Shown piece after piece: positions 16,406 to 27,113 of a DNA stretch of 64,000 nt. The position numbers and the translations under genes were made by a program. The DNA is taken from the NCBI GenBank assembly GCA_027484165.1, contig JAIXWH010000107.1, positions 1 through 64,000 of the forward strand. The letters are read 5' to 3'. Positions within the stretch are counted from its first letter, which is position 1. The number at the start of each line of letters is the position of its first letter. The DNA comes from Chitinophagaceae bacterium (GTDB taxonomy: Bacteria; Bacteroidota; Bacteroidia; Chitinophagales; Chitinophagaceae). The notes under the pieces were generated by a model. The model did no database searches. It saw only the letters and a list, made by a program, of their open reading frames with translations, and was not told the DNA's origin.

Positions 16406-17299
16406 ATGAGATGCTCATTAAGAAGAATTATTTTATCTGTCTTGGTTATATTGATAGGTGGCACTTCCATAGCACAAATCAATACCGAAAGTATTGAAAA
16501 GCAACAGTTTTATTTTGACAATGGCGGCAAATTAAAAAATCCGATAAAAGTATTTTATTTCAGTCCGGTTGCTCATGCCGACAACTTGCCTATTATCATT
16601 TTGCTTCATGGGGCACATAGAGATGCATCGGCATATATAGAAGATGTTATCAATACTGCAATTTTGTACGGATGTAAAGTGGTTGCACCAGAATTTGATA
16701 AAGAGGATTTCCCGGGATTGGAAATGTATAATCTTGGAAATGTTTATGATAAGAACAGTCAGACTTTTAATACACCAGACAAGTGGAGCTTTTCTATAAT
16801 TGAACCCTTATTTGATTATGTAGTTAAAACAACAAAAGCCAGTAACGAGGGATATTATTTATATGGTCATTCAGGCGGAGCGCAATTTGTTCATCGATTT
16901 TTAATGTTTGTCAATCAAAACAGAGTGATCAAAGCTGCTATTGCAAACTCAGGATGGTATACTGCTACTGATGATAAAATTGATTTTCCTTTTGGATTAA
17001 AAAAGTCGCCGATTACAAACAATAACCTGTCGTCATTTTTTTCAACACCTTTATTTGTACTTCTTGGCATGGACGATACTAAACGCGAATCAAAAGATTT
17101 TAACGCAACAGCAGAAGCTGACGCACAAGGAAAAAACAGATTTGAGCGTGGAAAATATTTTTATAATCTGGCAAAAAATAAAGCAGCAGAAATAAAAACA
17201 CCATTTAATTGGACAGAAATTTTTGTTCCCAATGTTGGGCATAGCAATGCAGGAATGTCAAAATTTGCATTTGCTTCTTTTTTCATGGATAAACAATAA
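16406..17299 (+). CDS. exported alpha/beta hydrolase (esterase-like)
   Basis: A 297-residue protein with an N-terminal signal sequence (about 1-24, ending TSIAQ). The oxyanion-hole HG motif is at residues 68-69 ([11 protein letters not shown]). The nucleophile elbow is GHSGG with Ser156 ([15 protein letters not shown]), and the probable catalytic His lies near 280 (PNVGHSNAG). The layout matches PHB-depolymerase/esterase-like hydrolases; the substrate cannot be read from sequence. It is the first gene of a tight plus-strand run, and the next gene (a dicarboxylate/amino-acid symporter) starts 3 bases after its stop. That suggests it releases an acid or amino acid that is then imported, which is inference. 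Confidence 0.82.
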   Translation: MRCSLRRIILSVLVILIGGTSIAQINTESIEKQQFYFDNGGKLKNPIKVFYFSPVAHADNLPIIILLHGAHRDASAYIEDVINTAILYGCKVVAPEFDKEDFPGLEMYNLGNVYDKNSQTFNTPDKWSFSIIEPLFDYVVKTTKASNEGYYLYGHSGGAQFVHRFLMFVNQNRVIKAAIANSGWYTATDDKIDFPFGLKKSPITNNNLSSFFSTPLFVLLGMDDTKRESKDFNATAEADAQGKNRFERGKYFYNLAKNKAAEIKTPFNWTEIFVPNVGHSNAGMSKFAFASFFMDKQ

Positions 17300-17302
17300 A
17301 TA

Positions 17303-18601
17303 ATGAAATATTTACGTCAGCTATACATTCAGGTTATTATAGGAGTTGTTCTTGGTATTGTTGTTGGGTATTTTTTTCCATCATTGAGCGGAATGGGTAA
17401 AATGATTGGTGAATGCTATATCAATTTAATAAAGATGCTCATCGCACCTTTAATCTTCTTTACCATAACTGCTGGAATTTCAGGTACAGGCAATTTAAAA
17501 AAAGCAGGAAGAATTGGCGGTAAAGCGCTCATTTATTTTGAAGTCGTTTCAACAATTGCTTTATTGTTAGGCATTGTTGTTGCTAATATTGTAAAACCAG
17601 GAATGGGGGTTCCACAAGACACAACAGATACAGTTGGTGCTATTCAAAAAGTGTCAAAAGAAATCAACTGGGGAGATTTTTTCTTACACATGATTCCTTC
17701 TAATATAGTAGACTCGTTTGCTAAAGGAGATATTTTGCAAGTACTCGTTTTTTCTGTTTTATTTGGAATAGCATTAAGCAAACTTGGTCCAACCGGAAAA
17801 TCTATTACTCATAATTTCGACAAGATAAATAAAGTGTTGTTTTCGATTCTTAATATGATTACCGTATTAAGTCCTCTTGCTGCATTTGGTGGCATGTTGT
17901 CTACCGTAGGTGGTAAAAATGGATTTGCGATGCTATATGTGTTGGGCAAATTCATGATGACTTTTTATTTAACTGCTGCATTTTTCATATTTGTTGTTTT
18001 AGGATTGGTGATGAGTTATTACAGACTAAATCTTTTCAAATTATTAAGATACATTAAAGAAGAAATTTTAATTGTGTTTGGCTCAAGTAGCAGCGAGTCT
18101 GTGTTGCCGAATATCATGAGCAAGCTGGAACATGCAGGTTGTTCACCTACTGTTGTGGGTTTAGTGATACCAACAGGATACAGTTTTAATTTGGATGGAA
18201 CAACCATCTACCTTGGTATGTCGGTGTTGTTTATTTCTCAGGCAATGGGAATGGATTTAACTATGATGCAACAACTTACTGTTGTAGGAATTTTATTAAT
18301 TACCAGTAAAGGTGCCGGAGGAATTACCGGAAGCGGCTTGATTATTTTAAAGTCAAGCTTAGATTCCATGAAATTCATTCCAGAAAAATCACAAGGTCAA
18401 TATTTACCATTACTAATTGGTATCGATCGTTTAATGAGCTTAGGAAGAGCATTAACTAATGTTATTGGCAACACAGTAGCTTGTGTAGTGATTGCAAAAA
18501 ATGAAAACTTAATTGATTCAAAAAAGTATAAGGAAGTGGTAGAGAGCAAAAAAGTTGAGGTTTTGGATAATCCGCCATCCAGCTTCGAATTTGAACAATA
18601 A
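17303..18601 (+). CDS. dicarboxylate/amino acid:cation symporter (DctA/GltP family)
   Basis: A 432-residue inner-membrane transporter of the normal family length. It has hydrophobic helices throughout and the serine-rich re-entrant loop FGSSSSESVLPNIM. The NMDGT-type cation/substrate motif appears as GYSFNLDGTTIYLGMS, and the second hairpin as TSKGAGGITGSGLIIL. These are hallmarks of the SLC1/DAACS fold, which imports C4-dicarboxylates or glutamate/aspartate with H+ or Na+. Leu replaces Met in the NMDGT motif. The gene sits 3 bases after the hydrolase and 30 bases before a porin, giving a possible outer-to-inner membrane import route. The exact substrate is not fixed by what can be seen. Confidence 0.93.
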   Translation: MKYLRQLYIQVIIGVVLGIVVGYFFPSLSGMGKMIGECYINLIKMLIAPLIFFTITAGISGTGNLKKAGRIGGKALIYFEVVSTIALLLGIVVANIVKPGMGVPQDTTDTVGAIQKVSKEINWGDFFLHMIPSNIVDSFAKGDILQVLVFSVLFGIALSKLGPTGKSITHNFDKINKVLFSILNMITVLSPLAAFGGMLSTVGGKNGFAMLYVLGKFMMTFYLTAAFFIFVVLGLVMSYYRLNLFKLLRYIKEEILIVFGSSSSESVLPNIMSKLEHAGCSPTVVGLVIPTGYSFNLDGTTIYLGMSVLFISQAMGMDLTMMQQLTVVGILLITSKGAGGITGSGLIILKSSLDSMKFIPEKSQGQYLPLLIGIDRLMSLGRALTNVIGNTVACVVIAKNENLIDSKKYKEVVESKKVEVLDNPPSSFEFEQ

Positions 18602-18631
18602 TATTTTTTATTATTTATTTAATATAGAAAC

Positions 18632-19987
18632 ATGCAAATAAAAAAAATAGCGCTTTTACTTTTAGGATTGATATTGATGTTTAATGGAGTAAAAGCTCAA
18701 CTAGATGAGCGTTATCAAGAACCTACTTCAGAAGAATCAGTTGCAGCAGCAGGCTCTGTTAGCGTTTTAAAACTTAAGAAAAGTTATGTTTTAGGAGAGG
18801 GGATTACAATTAAATCGGCAAATGGAAGCATTAATCTGAATCAAAGTTTACAAACCTCTTTTTTAATGAATACATCAAACTCAAACTTCACAAGAATGAG
18901 TTCAACATTCAATATTAACAGAGCACGTTTCAGTTTTGCTGCAAATTTATTTGATCCAAGATTTAGTATTTATGGAAGATTGAATTTGCCAGCAGATTAT
19001 CAAAGTGCAACTGGTGGAACAAGATCATTCAACACCGTTTTGCAAGAAGCCTTTGTTGAATATAAACCAAGTATTGCCCATGCATTCAATTTTGGTTTGA
19101 GAGCAGATTATATTGATTCGAGAGAGACAAGAATAGAAGGAGAAAGTTTAGGATTCATCAACAGAAGTGCCGTTTCGGGCGCTTTTGATGCGATTTTTGA
19201 TTTTGGTTTACGATATAAAGGCAACTATAAATTGGGAGGCAAACATTTATTAAAACCATATGCCTCCATTACAACAGGAGACAGCAGATCTTCATTACAA
19301 AAAAATTACGGCGGATTTAAATATGGTATTCGTTTGGATTATTTGCCCTTTGGTAAATTTTCAAAAGGAGGAGAGAGTTATATGGATGATTTAGCAAGAG
19401 AACAGAAACCCAAATTAGTGGCAGGATTTATTTATAGTTTTAATAATGGAATATCTTCAAACATAGGAACTAACGGTGGAAGATACTTGTATAGAGACAG
19501 CTCAAAAAATATAGTATTACCTGATTATTCAAAATCAGGATTTGACTTTTTATTTAAATACAAAGGGTTTTATGCAATGGGCAGTTATTTTATAACAACG
19601 GCTCATGTGCCTGATGGAGTTACTGAAAAATTCTCATTGACAAGAAATGATTATATAAAATACGATACCGCAATAACTTCTTCACAAATAAAAGATGATA
19701 TAAAATCAAAGCTTAACATTGGCAACGGATTCAATATCCAAGGAGGTTATACCTTTCCTTCAAACTGGGCTGTAGCATGCCGTTATGCAACTTTAAATGA
19801 AGAAGGGGTTTCAAATAATTTTGCCGATTATAATAAAAGTTACACACTGGTTTTTACTAAATATCTATCAGGTAATAATCTTAAAATACAAACAGAGTTT
19901 GGCTTTGACGAATTTAAATCAAGTTTGAAGACAGCCACACAAAAAGGAAATTATTATTCACAAATAATGGTAACAGTTCAATTATAA
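18632..19987 (+). CDS. outer-membrane porin, OprO/OprP-like
   Basis: A 451-residue beta-barrel protein with a signal peptide (about 1-23, ending GVKAQ). Alternating amphipathic strands run to the C-terminus, which ends in YYSQIMVTVQL, a typical barrel end. The segment STFNINRARFSFAANLFDPRFSIYGRLNLPAD is characteristic of the phosphate-selective porin O/P family as annotated in Bacteroidota. The family name does not prove phosphate specificity. It lies 30 bases after the symporter and only 8 bases before a second porin of the same kind, so all are probably co-transcribed. Confidence 0.85.
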   Translation: MQIKKIALLLLGLILMFNGVKAQLDERYQEPTSEESVAAAGSVSVLKLKKSYVLGEGITIKSANGSINLNQSLQTSFLMNTSNSNFTRMSSTFNINRARFSFAANLFDPRFSIYGRLNLPADYQSATGGTRSFNTVLQEAFVEYKPSIAHAFNFGLRADYIDSRETRIEGESLGFINRSAVSGAFDAIFDFGLRYKGNYKLGGKHLLKPYASITTGDSRSSLQKNYGGFKYGIRLDYLPFGKFSKGGESYMDDLAREQKPKLVAGFIYSFNNGISSNIGTNGGRYLYRDSSKNIVLPDYSKSGFDFLFKYKGFYAMGSYFITTAHVPDGVTEKFSLTRNDYIKYDTAITSSQIKDDIKSKLNIGNGFNIQGGYTFPSNWAVACRYATLNEEGVSNNFADYNKSYTLVFTKYLSGNNLKIQTEFGFDEFKSSLKTATQKGNYYSQIMVTVQL

Positions 19988-19995
19988 AATTAAAA

Positions 19996-21288
19996 ATGAT
20001 CATGATGACAAGAAAAATTATTTTTTATTGTTGTGTTTTTATGATGTCGATAATAAAGACCAATGCACAAACTGAAAAAAGTAAATTGAAGCAAACAGAC
20101 TCCACCTTGATGTATGTTAATGGAGAAGGTACTTTTCTGCATTTAGGAAAAGCCGAAGGAACAAGAATGAATTTACTAACTACCATACAATCTGGATTTC
20201 AGGTATCGCAATTTGATTCCGTTACTAAATCGAACACGAACAGACTCTCCTTAAATATGGTTAGAATTGCTTTTACAGCATCAGGATATAAAGACAAAAT
20301 GTCGATGGGCGTTGTAACTGATTTTACAGGAGTGTCGCCTATATTGGAAGGATGGATTGGATTTTCTGTTTATAAAAAATCAGCGAAAGTTATTTTAGGT
20401 CAAAGACAAACAAATACGAATAATCGTTTAGCATTAGCAGATGAGCGCTATTCCTCATTTATGGGACAAACCATTGCCGGCAAATCAAATGATGGAACAG
20501 TATATGGAGGATTGATGCAAAACTTTGTGGGATCAACAAGAGAGGGTGGATTGTATTTCGAATCCAATTTTAGTTTCAAAAAATGCAGAATCTATCCTTC
20601 GGTATCTATAACTACCGGAGAAGGACAAAACTTTTTTTCAACTCAAACTAACTTAGGATTTAAATATGGCGGCAGACTTGATATCATGCCCTTGGGTGAT
20701 TTTATAAAAAACAATGCTTTTATCGCACAAGATATTTACAGAGAATCAAAACCTAAATTAGGAATTGGTATTGCTGCAAGTATTAATAAAAAAGCATCAA
20801 GTATTGTAGGAACAGATCATCAAACCATTACGGGTATATACAATAAGGTGGGTGAAGATGACTATGCCGACTATAGAAAATTAGCCGCTGATTTTATTTT
20901 CAAATACAAAGGATTTTCTTTAGTTGGAGAATATATGAGTGGAACTGTAACGGGCGAAGAGTTATATACGGATAAGGTATCTATTAACAAGTTGACAGAA
21001 GATATAGCAAGTCAATACTATAATTTAGGTACTGCAATCAATTTTCAAACTTCTTATGTTTTTAAGAATGGCTGGGCAATAGATGGAAGATATGGAACTG
21101 TTACTCCAGAATTTGACATTACATCATCTTTGGTTCAAAAGCAAACCTGGTTATCAGGAGGCATCAATAAATTTATTAAAAATAATGCTGTGAAAATTGG
21201 ATTGAATTTTACTCAGATAAAAACAACATCCAGTATCATAACTACCACCAATACAATTGGAAATTTAGCCATTCAAATTTTAATGTAA
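19996..21288 (+). CDS. second outer-membrane porin, OprO/OprP-like
   Basis: A 430-residue protein with a signal peptide (ending TNAQTEKS) and a beta-barrel pattern similar to the preceding gene. Both show the landmark NMVRIAFTAS or NINRARFSFAA, a KPKLG/KPKLV segment before SINK/SFNN, and FIFKYKGFSLVGEY or FLFKYKGFYAMGSY. They look like an old tandem duplication that has diverged widely. It ends GNLAIQILM. The start could be the first ATG or one of the following two within four codons. It is 8 bases after its paralogue and 18 before a lamin-tail lipoprotein, in the same run. Confidence 0.82.
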   Translation: MIMMTRKIIFYCCVFMMSIIKTNAQTEKSKLKQTDSTLMYVNGEGTFLHLGKAEGTRMNLLTTIQSGFQVSQFDSVTKSNTNRLSLNMVRIAFTASGYKDKMSMGVVTDFTGVSPILEGWIGFSVYKKSAKVILGQRQTNTNNRLALADERYSSFMGQTIAGKSNDGTVYGGLMQNFVGSTREGGLYFESNFSFKKCRIYPSVSITTGEGQNFFSTQTNLGFKYGGRLDIMPLGDFIKNNAFIAQDIYRESKPKLGIGIAASINKKASSIVGTDHQTITGIYNKVGEDDYADYRKLAADFIFKYKGFSLVGEYMSGTVTGEELYTDKVSINKLTEDIASQYYNLGTAINFQTSYVFKNGWAIDGRYGTVTPEFDITSSLVQKQTWLSGGINKFIKNNAVKIGLNFTQIKTTSSIITTTNTIGNLAIQILM

Positions 21289-21306
21289 AAAATAATAATA
21301 TTCATT

Positions 21307-23376
21307 ATGAAATCAAGAATTGTTTACGCTTTAAGCTTCATACTTTTAATAGTGGGTTGTAAATCTAAAATAGATTTTTTGCCAGTACAAAACACGCCTT
21401 ATGTTCCTACATCAGATCTATTGATTTCTGAAATCTCAACAGCAATTAATACAGATGCAAATGCAGGAGGTAAAAGGAATCATTATGTAGAGTTATACAA
21501 CGGAACAACAGATAGTATTGATTTATCTGATTACGCAATTGGATATCAATCTGTTTCAGACAGTTCAACTTTATCGCTTTGGGATTTTTCTGATCCTAAT
21601 AATTCTTTGACATTAACTGGTACATTACTCAATGGTAGTTGTTATGTAGTTGCTTCTGCAGCAGCAGACACAAGCATAATTAATAAAAGCAATTTTGTTT
21701 GGGGAACAACGAGTACCTTAAACGCTAATGCATCTAAACCTTTGCAGTTAAGTGGTAATAGTGCTATTGCATTATTAAAAAAAGATGCAACAGGCACCTA
21801 TATCATCAACGGATCAAAATATAGAATCATTGATGTTTTTGGAAGTCCTTTGGTTTCAAGAGTGAACGCCAGTTTTTATGGAGGCGCAACCAGTGCAAGA
21901 AATAATTTCAACTGGACAATAGCGGGAGAATTTGATACCAGAAACAGAACTTTTAAAAGAAAAGGTACAGTTACTACTCCTAATTACGACTGGAATTCAG
22001 GTAAAGGTACTGATGCCAGTAATTCAGAGTGGTTGGTTTCAGCTGATAAAGCATGGAATTACAGTAATCTTTCCATACCAACTATACCACCTCCAACTCT
22101 ACCAACACTCACCACAGATTCAATCACACAAATCACGGATACAACTGCATTTGGCGGAGGTAATATTACAGACGATGGAGGGTATTCGGTAACGGTTAGG
22201 GGTATATGCTGGAGTATTACTCCTAATCCTGACACTTCATCTAACAAAACAACTAATGGAAATGGCTCGGGATCCTTTACATCAAATCTTACTGGCTTAT
22301 CTGCAAACATAATTTATTATGTAAGAGCCTATGCTATTAACAATGTAGGTATTGCTTATGGTGAGGAGAGGCAATTTAGAACCACAAATATTTCAAACAG
22401 TGCCATTCCATCAGTTTCCACGGATCAAATAACTGCAATAACTTCATCATCAGCTACCGGAGGAGGGAATGTGATCAATGATGGAGGGCAAACAGTAACG
22501 GCAAGGGGTATATGTTGGAGCACATCACCTAACCCTGACATTACAAGTCCTACAAAAACTAATGATGGAACAGGAACAGGAGTATTTGTTAGCAATATAT
22601 CCGGACTTACTTCAAATACCACTTATTATGTGAGAGCATATGCAACCAATATAATTGGTACAGCTTATGGAGTTCAAGAACAATTCACAACAGTAATTGT
22701 AAACTCTGATTTATTGATATCAGAAATTTCAACAGCAATCAATACTGATCCAAATGCTGCATCAAAAAGAAGTCATTATGTAGAATTATTCAATGGAACG
22801 GCATCTACAATTGATTTGGCTGATTATGCCATAGGATATCAGGCAGTTTCAGATTCAGGTACTTTATCTTCATGGGACTTCAGCAATACAGCAAATTATA
22901 TAGCGCTAAGTGGAAATGTTACAACTGGAACTTGTTATGTAATATTATCATTAGCATCGGATCTGAATATTCAACATCAATTTACCTGGGGAACATCAAG
23001 CACATTAAATGCTGACGCCTCAAAGCCATTGCAATTAAGCGGAAACAGTGCGATAGCATTGTTGAAAAAAAATCCCGCTGGTGCATATAATCTGGGAGGA
23101 ATCAATTATTCAATTATTGATGTATTTGGAAGCCCTCTGGTAACAAGAGTTACTGCTACTTTTTATGGTGGGGCTAATAGTGCTAGGAATAACTTTAATT
23201 GGTCGATAGCTGGTCAAAATGATACTAGAAATAATACATTCAAAAGAAAGTCGACTGTAATTAACCCAACAACCGACTGGAATTTGAGCAGAGGTACAGA
23301 TGCAACTAATTCGCAATGGATAATTAGTGGATACAGATTATGGGATTATTCAAATGTAGGACAACCAACACCGTAA
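21307..23376 (+). CDS. lipoprotein with two lamin-tail domains and two FN3-like repeats
   Basis: A 689-residue protein with a lipoprotein signal (LLIVGCKSK, Cys at about 18), so it is probably anchored in the outer membrane. Lamin-tail domain 1 spans about 38-260 ([14 protein letters not shown] ... HYVELYNGTTDSIDLSDYAI). Two about 95-residue FN3-like units, each with GGGNxxxDGG and RGICWS, span about 268-468. Lamin-tail domain 2 is at about 470-685. Both lamin-tail domains share [16 protein letters not shown] and [10 protein letters not shown] and end in W-YSN. A third homologue is the gene at 25951. In bacteria such domains are found on secreted enzymes and surface proteins; here no enzyme domain is attached. 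The role is unknown. Confidence 0.85.
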   Translation: MKSRIVYALSFILLIVGCKSKIDFLPVQNTPYVPTSDLLISEISTAINTDANAGGKRNHYVELYNGTTDSIDLSDYAIGYQSVSDSSTLSLWDFSDPNNSLTLTGTLLNGSCYVVASAAADTSIINKSNFVWGTTSTLNANASKPLQLSGNSAIALLKKDATGTYIINGSKYRIIDVFGSPLVSRVNASFYGGATSARNNFNWTIAGEFDTRNRTFKRKGTVTTPNYDWNSGKGTDASNSEWLVSADKAWNYSNLSIPTIPPPTLPTLTTDSITQITDTTAFGGGNITDDGGYSVTVRGICWSITPNPDTSSNKTTNGNGSGSFTSNLTGLSANIIYYVRAYAINNVGIAYGEERQFRTTNISNSAIPSVSTDQITAITSSSATGGGNVINDGGQTVTARGICWSTSPNPDITSPTKTNDGTGTGVFVSNISGLTSNTTYYVRAYATNIIGTAYGVQEQFTTVIVNSDLLISEISTAINTDPNAASKRSHYVELFNGTASTIDLADYAIGYQAVSDSGTLSSWDFSNTANYIALSGNVTTGTCYVILSLASDLNIQHQFTWGTSSTLNADASKPLQLSGNSAIALLKKNPAGAYNLGGINYSIIDVFGSPLVTRVTATFYGGANSARNNFNWSIAGQNDTRNNTFKRKSTVINPTTDWNLSRGTDATNSQWIISGYRLWDYSNVGQPTP

Positions 23377-23473
23377 TTAGTAATACTTAAAATATTGTAT
23401 TATATTTCGTATTGATGTTTGTGATACATTCTATTAAAAAATAAGTTATTAGTTTAATAACTAAATAAGATGA

Positions 23474-25927
23474 ATGAGTTTATTTAAAAATTCATATCGT
23501 GTTCAATTCATTGTTTTCATTGCTTTGTTTTTTAACCAAACAATAGCGAAGGCACAATTATATATAAATAGCTCAAATTTTTTTATCAGCTCAACTGCTA
23601 CTTTATTTGTAAAGCAACAAAATCTTATTGGTAATTATAGTATTGCCGGAAATGGCACCATTCATTTGAATGGAACAGTTTTACAGAATATAGATATGAA
23701 TGGAAATACCATTCCTAATTTAAAAGTAGATAATGCAATCAATGCCAATGTTGCTTCCACTTGTCAAACTGGAAATATTATACTTCAACCTTTTGCGTTG
23801 TTAACCGTGAACAATCAACTTTTAAAAGTAAGCGGTAGTATCACCAACAATGGCGGAAATATAGACTTAACGAATGGTTCAATGGAATTAAACGGCAATC
23901 TTGCTCAATCTATTGCTGGAAGCACATTTAAAACCAAAACGATAAAGAGCTTAAAATTAAGCAACAGTTCAGGCGTTTCACTATCAGGTGTAAACGATTC
24001 TTTAAAAATTTCAGGAGTATTAAATTTTGGTACGAGTAATGTTACATTAACAACTAATGGCAATTTAATCATCTCATCTACAGCTTCTAACACGGCCTGT
24101 GTGGCAGATATGACTTCAAATGGTTCTTACAGCGGAAACAAAATATTAGGAAACGTTACTGTTGAACGATTTATACCCAATCATAAAAAAGCCTGGCAGT
24201 TACTTGCTGTACCAACATCTGGACAAACGATTCGTCAGGCCTGGCAGGAAAATGCATCCGTGCCCAATGAGAATTTAAAACCTGGGTATGGGACTCAAAT
24301 TACAAGCAATTTATCTGGAGCCACTGGATTAGGATTTGATGGTTATACAGCTGGGGGTTCAAGTATCAAAACTTACAATTCCACAAATAATAGTTGGGAC
24401 GGAGTTGGCAGCACAAATAATAACATTGCTAACAGTAAAGGATACATGATATTTGTGAGAGGAGACAGAAGTATTACTGGAATAACTACAGATACTACAT
24501 CAACAATTTTAAGAAGTACCGGAGCTCTTTATCAACCCATAGGAAATGCTCCAGGAACGATTAATGTATTGAATGGTAAATTTGAATGTGTTTCTAATCC
24601 CTATGCATCTGCAATAGACTTTTCAAAAATAAACAAGACAGGAGGGATACAGGATTTATTTTATGTTTGGGATCCTAAATTAACTACCGGTCCTACTTCT
24701 GTAAATGGATTTGGAGGATATCAAACCTTTACTGCAAATGGAAATGGCACATATCATATCACACCTGCAGGAGGAAGTTTTCTTTCCAATGATATAGCAG
24801 GAAACATTCAATCGGGTTCTGCTTTTTTTGTAAGTGCAAGTGGTAGTAACGGAACATTACAATTTGCAGAAAATAATAAAGTAGAATCAAGTTCTTTGGT
24901 AACAAGAGCTCCCAATGGTTTGGCAGAAAGATTGGAAATAAGACTCTCAACTTTTGATACAGGCACCTCTGTATTATTAGATGGCGTTATGTTTGAATTT
25001 GATTCGATTTACTCTAACAATATCGATGCAATGGATGCAATAAAATTGAATTCATCCGCTGAAAATATTGCCATAAAAAATCAGGCAAAAACTCTTGTTG
25101 TAGAAAGAAGAAGTGAATTAAATGCTGCTGATACGCTGTTTCTTTTTTTAAATCGATTTAAATTAAAAAACTACAAGTTTGATTTTCATCCCTCTTACCT
25201 TAATACAGGAGGCTTAACTGCTTTTTTGACTGATCAATATTTACATACCAAAACTACACTTGATTTAACAATTGCTTCTAATTTCCAATTTGCAGTTAAC
25301 AACGATCCTCAATCATACGCTTCTGATAGGTTCTTCATTACTTTCAAAACAGCACCATCTCTTCCTTTAAAAATCATTTCAATAGAAGCAAAAAGAAATG
25401 AAGATGAAACAGGAATTATAAAATGGAAAACAGAAAACGAATTTAATCTGAATCATTATGAAATAGAAAGATCAGATGATAGTTTAAGTTTTATTGTATT
25501 AGGAAGTCAACAACCACTTAGTAATAATGGTTTGAGTGATGAATATTCTTTTAATGATATTAATGCAACAACGAGTGACAATTATTACAGAATAAAAGCA
25601 ATTTGCAATGATGGACAAATACAATACAGCAAAATTGTAAAATTGGATGCTTTAAATAGTGAAAACAAAATTTTTGTTTATCCCAATCCTGTAAAAGAGA
25701 ATTTCATAAACATCCATTTCAAAAATAATCTAACAGGATCCTATAATGTTATGTTATATGATATTGAGGGAAAGAAAATTTTCAATAAAAACTATAATAT
25801 TTCTGTAAACAATGGAATAACAAAAGTTGTATTCCCTAAGAATATAGTTTCTGGTAATTATTTAATAAAAATAATTCAACCGAATGGAGATATTTTATCA
25901 CAAATCATCTTCATCAATAAAAACTAA
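23474..25927 (+). CDS. T9SS type A secreted protein
   Basis: An 817-residue protein with a signal peptide (ending TIAKAQ). Its long beta-rich body resembles a right-handed beta structure in the first 200 residues (repeated short NG/LN turns: [20 protein letters not shown]). An FN3-like module with [19 protein letters not shown] is at about 640-735. The type A T9SS tail is at about 740-817 ([17 protein letters not shown] ... YDIEGKKIF ... [12 protein letters not shown]). The [14 protein letters not shown] segment before the tail is common in Bacteroidota surface proteins. It lies 97 bases after the lamin-tail lipoprotein and 23 before another lamin-tail protein, in the same orientation. The body is of unknown function; a role as a surface partner of the lamin-tail proteins is inference. 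Confidence 0.85.
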   Translation: MSLFKNSYRVQFIVFIALFFNQTIAKAQLYINSSNFFISSTATLFVKQQNLIGNYSIAGNGTIHLNGTVLQNIDMNGNTIPNLKVDNAINANVASTCQTGNIILQPFALLTVNNQLLKVSGSITNNGGNIDLTNGSMELNGNLAQSIAGSTFKTKTIKSLKLSNSSGVSLSGVNDSLKISGVLNFGTSNVTLTTNGNLIISSTASNTACVADMTSNGSYSGNKILGNVTVERFIPNHKKAWQLLAVPTSGQTIRQAWQENASVPNENLKPGYGTQITSNLSGATGLGFDGYTAGGSSIKTYNSTNNSWDGVGSTNNNIANSKGYMIFVRGDRSITGITTDTTSTILRSTGALYQPIGNAPGTINVLNGKFECVSNPYASAIDFSKINKTGGIQDLFYVWDPKLTTGPTSVNGFGGYQTFTANGNGTYHITPAGGSFLSNDIAGNIQSGSAFFVSASGSNGTLQFAENNKVESSSLVTRAPNGLAERLEIRLSTFDTGTSVLLDGVMFEFDSIYSNNIDAMDAIKLNSSAENIAIKNQAKTLVVERRSELNAADTLFLFLNRFKLKNYKFDFHPSYLNTGGLTAFLTDQYLHTKTTLDLTIASNFQFAVNNDPQSYASDRFFITFKTAPSLPLKIISIEAKRNEDETGIIKWKTENEFNLNHYEIERSDDSLSFIVLGSQQPLSNNGLSDEYSFNDINATTSDNYYRIKAICNDGQIQYSKIVKLDALNSENKIFVYPNPVKENFINIHFKNNLTGSYNVMLYDIEGKKIFNKNYNISVNNGITKVVFPKNIVSGNYLIKIIQPNGDILSQIIFINKN

Positions 25928-25950
25928 AAAGACATTATAAATCTGAATCA

Positions 25951-26946
25951 ATGAATTATACAAACACCCAAACGATGAAATTTAAATTTCTTTTTATTTT
26001 GATTGCTTTTTCTTTCAGTAATACAAATGCACAAAATATTGGAATTGGTACTGTTACGCCTGATGCAAGTGCAGCATTAGAGATTAAAGACAGCGCCAAA
26101 GGCTTTTTGCCTCCGCGTATGACCTTTGCCCAAAGAAATGGCATTTCCAGTCCTGCAGCGGGATTAATGATTTATTGTACCGACTGCGGTAATAAAGGAG
26201 AGTGGCAAGGTTACAATGGTTCGGCTTGGATGAGTTTAACTAGTAGTACTGCAACTGTTGGCTCCTCAGATTTAATCATTTCAGAAATAAGTACCGCTAT
26301 AAATACGGATTCAATACCCTATGGAGTTAGAAGTAGAAATCATTATGTTGAGCTTTATAATCCTACTGGATCTTCAATCAGTTTAAATGAATATGCAATC
26401 GGTTATCAGGCTGTCACAGATTCAGGCACTTTGTCTGCATGGGACTTCAGCAATACTGCAAATTATCTAACCCTTAGTGGAAGTGTTGCAGCAAAATATT
26501 GTTATACTATTTTATCAAATATTGCAGATAAAACTAAAATACCCTATCAGGCACTTTGGGGAAATGCAACAAGTGTAACTGGCGATGCTTCAAAATCATT
26601 ACAATTAAGTGGAAATAGTGCCATTGCCTTACTGAAAAAAGATCCAAGTGGAACTTATAATTTAAGTGGTAATAATTATAAAATCATTGACGTTTTTGGA
26701 AGTCCTCTTGTACCAAGAGTTACGGCTACTTTTTATGGTGGTACAACAAGTGTTAGGAATAATATCAACTGGCAGATAGCTGGACAAAATGATACGAGAA
26801 ACAGAAATATCAGACGAAAATCTACAATTCAAACACCAACAACAGATTGGAATACAAGCAAAGGAACAAATACCTCTGATTCACAGTGGATTTTATTAAC
26901 GGATAAAACATGGGATTATAGTAATGTTGGACAACCAACACCTTAA
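25951..26946 (+). CDS. secreted lamin-tail domain protein
   Basis: A 331-residue protein. The signal peptide is best read from Met9 (25975; [20 protein letters not shown]), so the ATG at 25975 is as likely a start as 25951. Residues 30-100 are the Bacteroidota module [19 protein letters not shown] ... [14 protein letters not shown] ... [19 protein letters not shown]. Residues 110-331 are one lamin-tail domain very close to the two in 21307-23376, down to [16 protein letters not shown](D) and the ending YSNVGQPTP. It is the last gene of the run that begins at 16406. No T9SS tail is visible. Confidence 0.85.
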   Translation: MNYTNTQTMKFKFLFILIAFSFSNTNAQNIGIGTVTPDASAALEIKDSAKGFLPPRMTFAQRNGISSPAAGLMIYCTDCGNKGEWQGYNGSAWMSLTSSTATVGSSDLIISEISTAINTDSIPYGVRSRNHYVELYNPTGSSISLNEYAIGYQAVTDSGTLSAWDFSNTANYLTLSGSVAAKYCYTILSNIADKTKIPYQALWGNATSVTGDASKSLQLSGNSAIALLKKDPSGTYNLSGNNYKIIDVFGSPLVPRVTATFYGGTTSVRNNINWQIAGQNDTRNRNIRRKSTIQTPTTDWNTSKGTNTSDSQWILLTDKTWDYSNVGQPTP

Positions 26947-27113
26947 AAAGCCGATATTAAAATAATTCACCCATATCAATTTTTATAATAATTATCATAT
27001 CGACATAACAATAAATTCGATATTATTTATTTATTATATAATTGTTACCAATCTTAATAATGTAATAACTTAATTTTTTAATTATATTTTTACCAACTTA
27101 AAAAATTCAGGTT

